From positions 1 to 64,000 of the forward strand of contig JAXLRU010000008.1 in assembly GCA_046330935.1 (NCBI GenBank): DNA of 64,000 nt, written 5' to 3'. This document shows positions 63,985 through 64,000 of this stretch, in pieces. How positions within the stretch are numbered: position 1 is the stretch's first letter; every line of letters begins with the position of its first letter. The position numbers and the translations under genes were made by a program. This DNA is from JAXLRU01 sp046330935 (GTDB lineage Bacteria > Actinomycetota > Actinomycetes > Actinomycetales > Kineosporiaceae). The notes below the pieces were generated by a model that was not told the DNA's origin, searched no databases, and worked only from the letters and a program-made list of their open reading frames with translations.

Positions 63985-64000
63985 GTGATCCGCTTCCAGA
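63985..64000 (+). CDS. ftsE: FtsE, cell-division ABC ATPase (first codons only)
   Basis: GTG ATC CGC TTC CAG at the window end gives VIRFQ, the usual opening of FtsE (MIRF...). GAGGA lies 6 bases before the GTG. FtsE with FtsX activates peptidoglycan hydrolases. Location downstream of prfB fits the actinobacterial order prfB-ftsE-ftsX-smpB. Only five codons are visible, so the call rests on context. Confidence 0.7.

Overview
This is a chromosomal window from a very GC-rich actinobacterium. The evidence is the WhiB proteins, MtrAB-LpqB, the F420 genes, a SpoIIM/RDD/DUF58/MoxR block, GTG starts and 4-base stop/start overlaps. Gene order over the first half (cofD/cofE, whiB2, zincin-like gene, DUF3499, manB, Trm112-like gene, SIS isomerase, ahcY, mtrA-mtrB-lpqB, comF, hpf, secA, Rv3235-family gene) is the conserved actinobacterial backbone known from Mycobacterium Rv3262-Rv3235. 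A Tad pilus locus and a sigma-28/WhiG-type promoter fit a Kineosporiales-like organism such as Kineococcus, but the genus is inference. I see no prophage, insertion sequence, CRISPR array, rRNA or tRNA.

Layout. 0.2-2.4 kb: coenzyme F420 genes cofE and cofD on the minus strand. 2.9-9.5 kb: whiB2, a large membrane GT2 glycosyltransferase coupled to a DUF5719 protein, a degenerate zincin and DUF3499. 9.7-13.2 kb: a small CxxC protein behind a sigma-28-like promoter, then phosphomannomutase, a Trm112-like protein and an SIS isomerase that should feed mannose-nucleotide synthesis. 13.2-16.5 kb: a cation efflux protein, a DedA protein and S-adenosylhomocysteinase, the last preceded by a tiny cysteine-rich upstream ORF. 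16.5-24 kb: RDD and SpoIIM genes, then a minus-strand operon of a membrane protein, DUF4129, DUF4350, MoxR and DUF58. 24.2-34.6 kb: mtrA-mtrB-lpqB, comF, hpf, a YcaQ-type DNA glycosylase and secA. 34.7-37.2 kb: Rv3235-family and LysM genes, an unknown gene and a small HTH protein. 37.4-40.3 kb: SAF-domain and CpaE-like genes and a HAD hydrolase. 40.3-44.7 kb: a polytopic membrane protein with a cupredoxin-like lipoprotein, and several small conserved genes. 44.9-51.8 kb: the large NAD-glutamate dehydrogenase, a PdtaS-type sensor kinase and whiB1. 52.7-59.7 kb: a small membrane protein, the rsbW-sigF pair and the Tad pilus operon. 59.7-64 kb: prfB, catalase, a RIO-type kinase and the first codons of ftsE.

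How they work together. Most of the window is envelope and stress biology: precursor supply (manB, SIS isomerase), a membrane glycosyltransferase, envelope sensing (MtrAB-LpqB), secretion (SecA), surface pili (Tad, with SAF and CpaE-like genes about 15 kb away), and general stress control (RsbW/SigF, WhiB, HPF, PdtaS, catalase). At about ten genes a TAnnnT-like -10 element lies 6-8 bases before the start codon, which points to leaderless transcripts. The most notable non-coding signals are the Cys-rich upstream ORF before ahcY, the sigma-28-type promoter at 9680-9706, a patch of 10-bp tandem repeats near 36.15 kb, and an upstream ORF overlapping the RIO kinase start.
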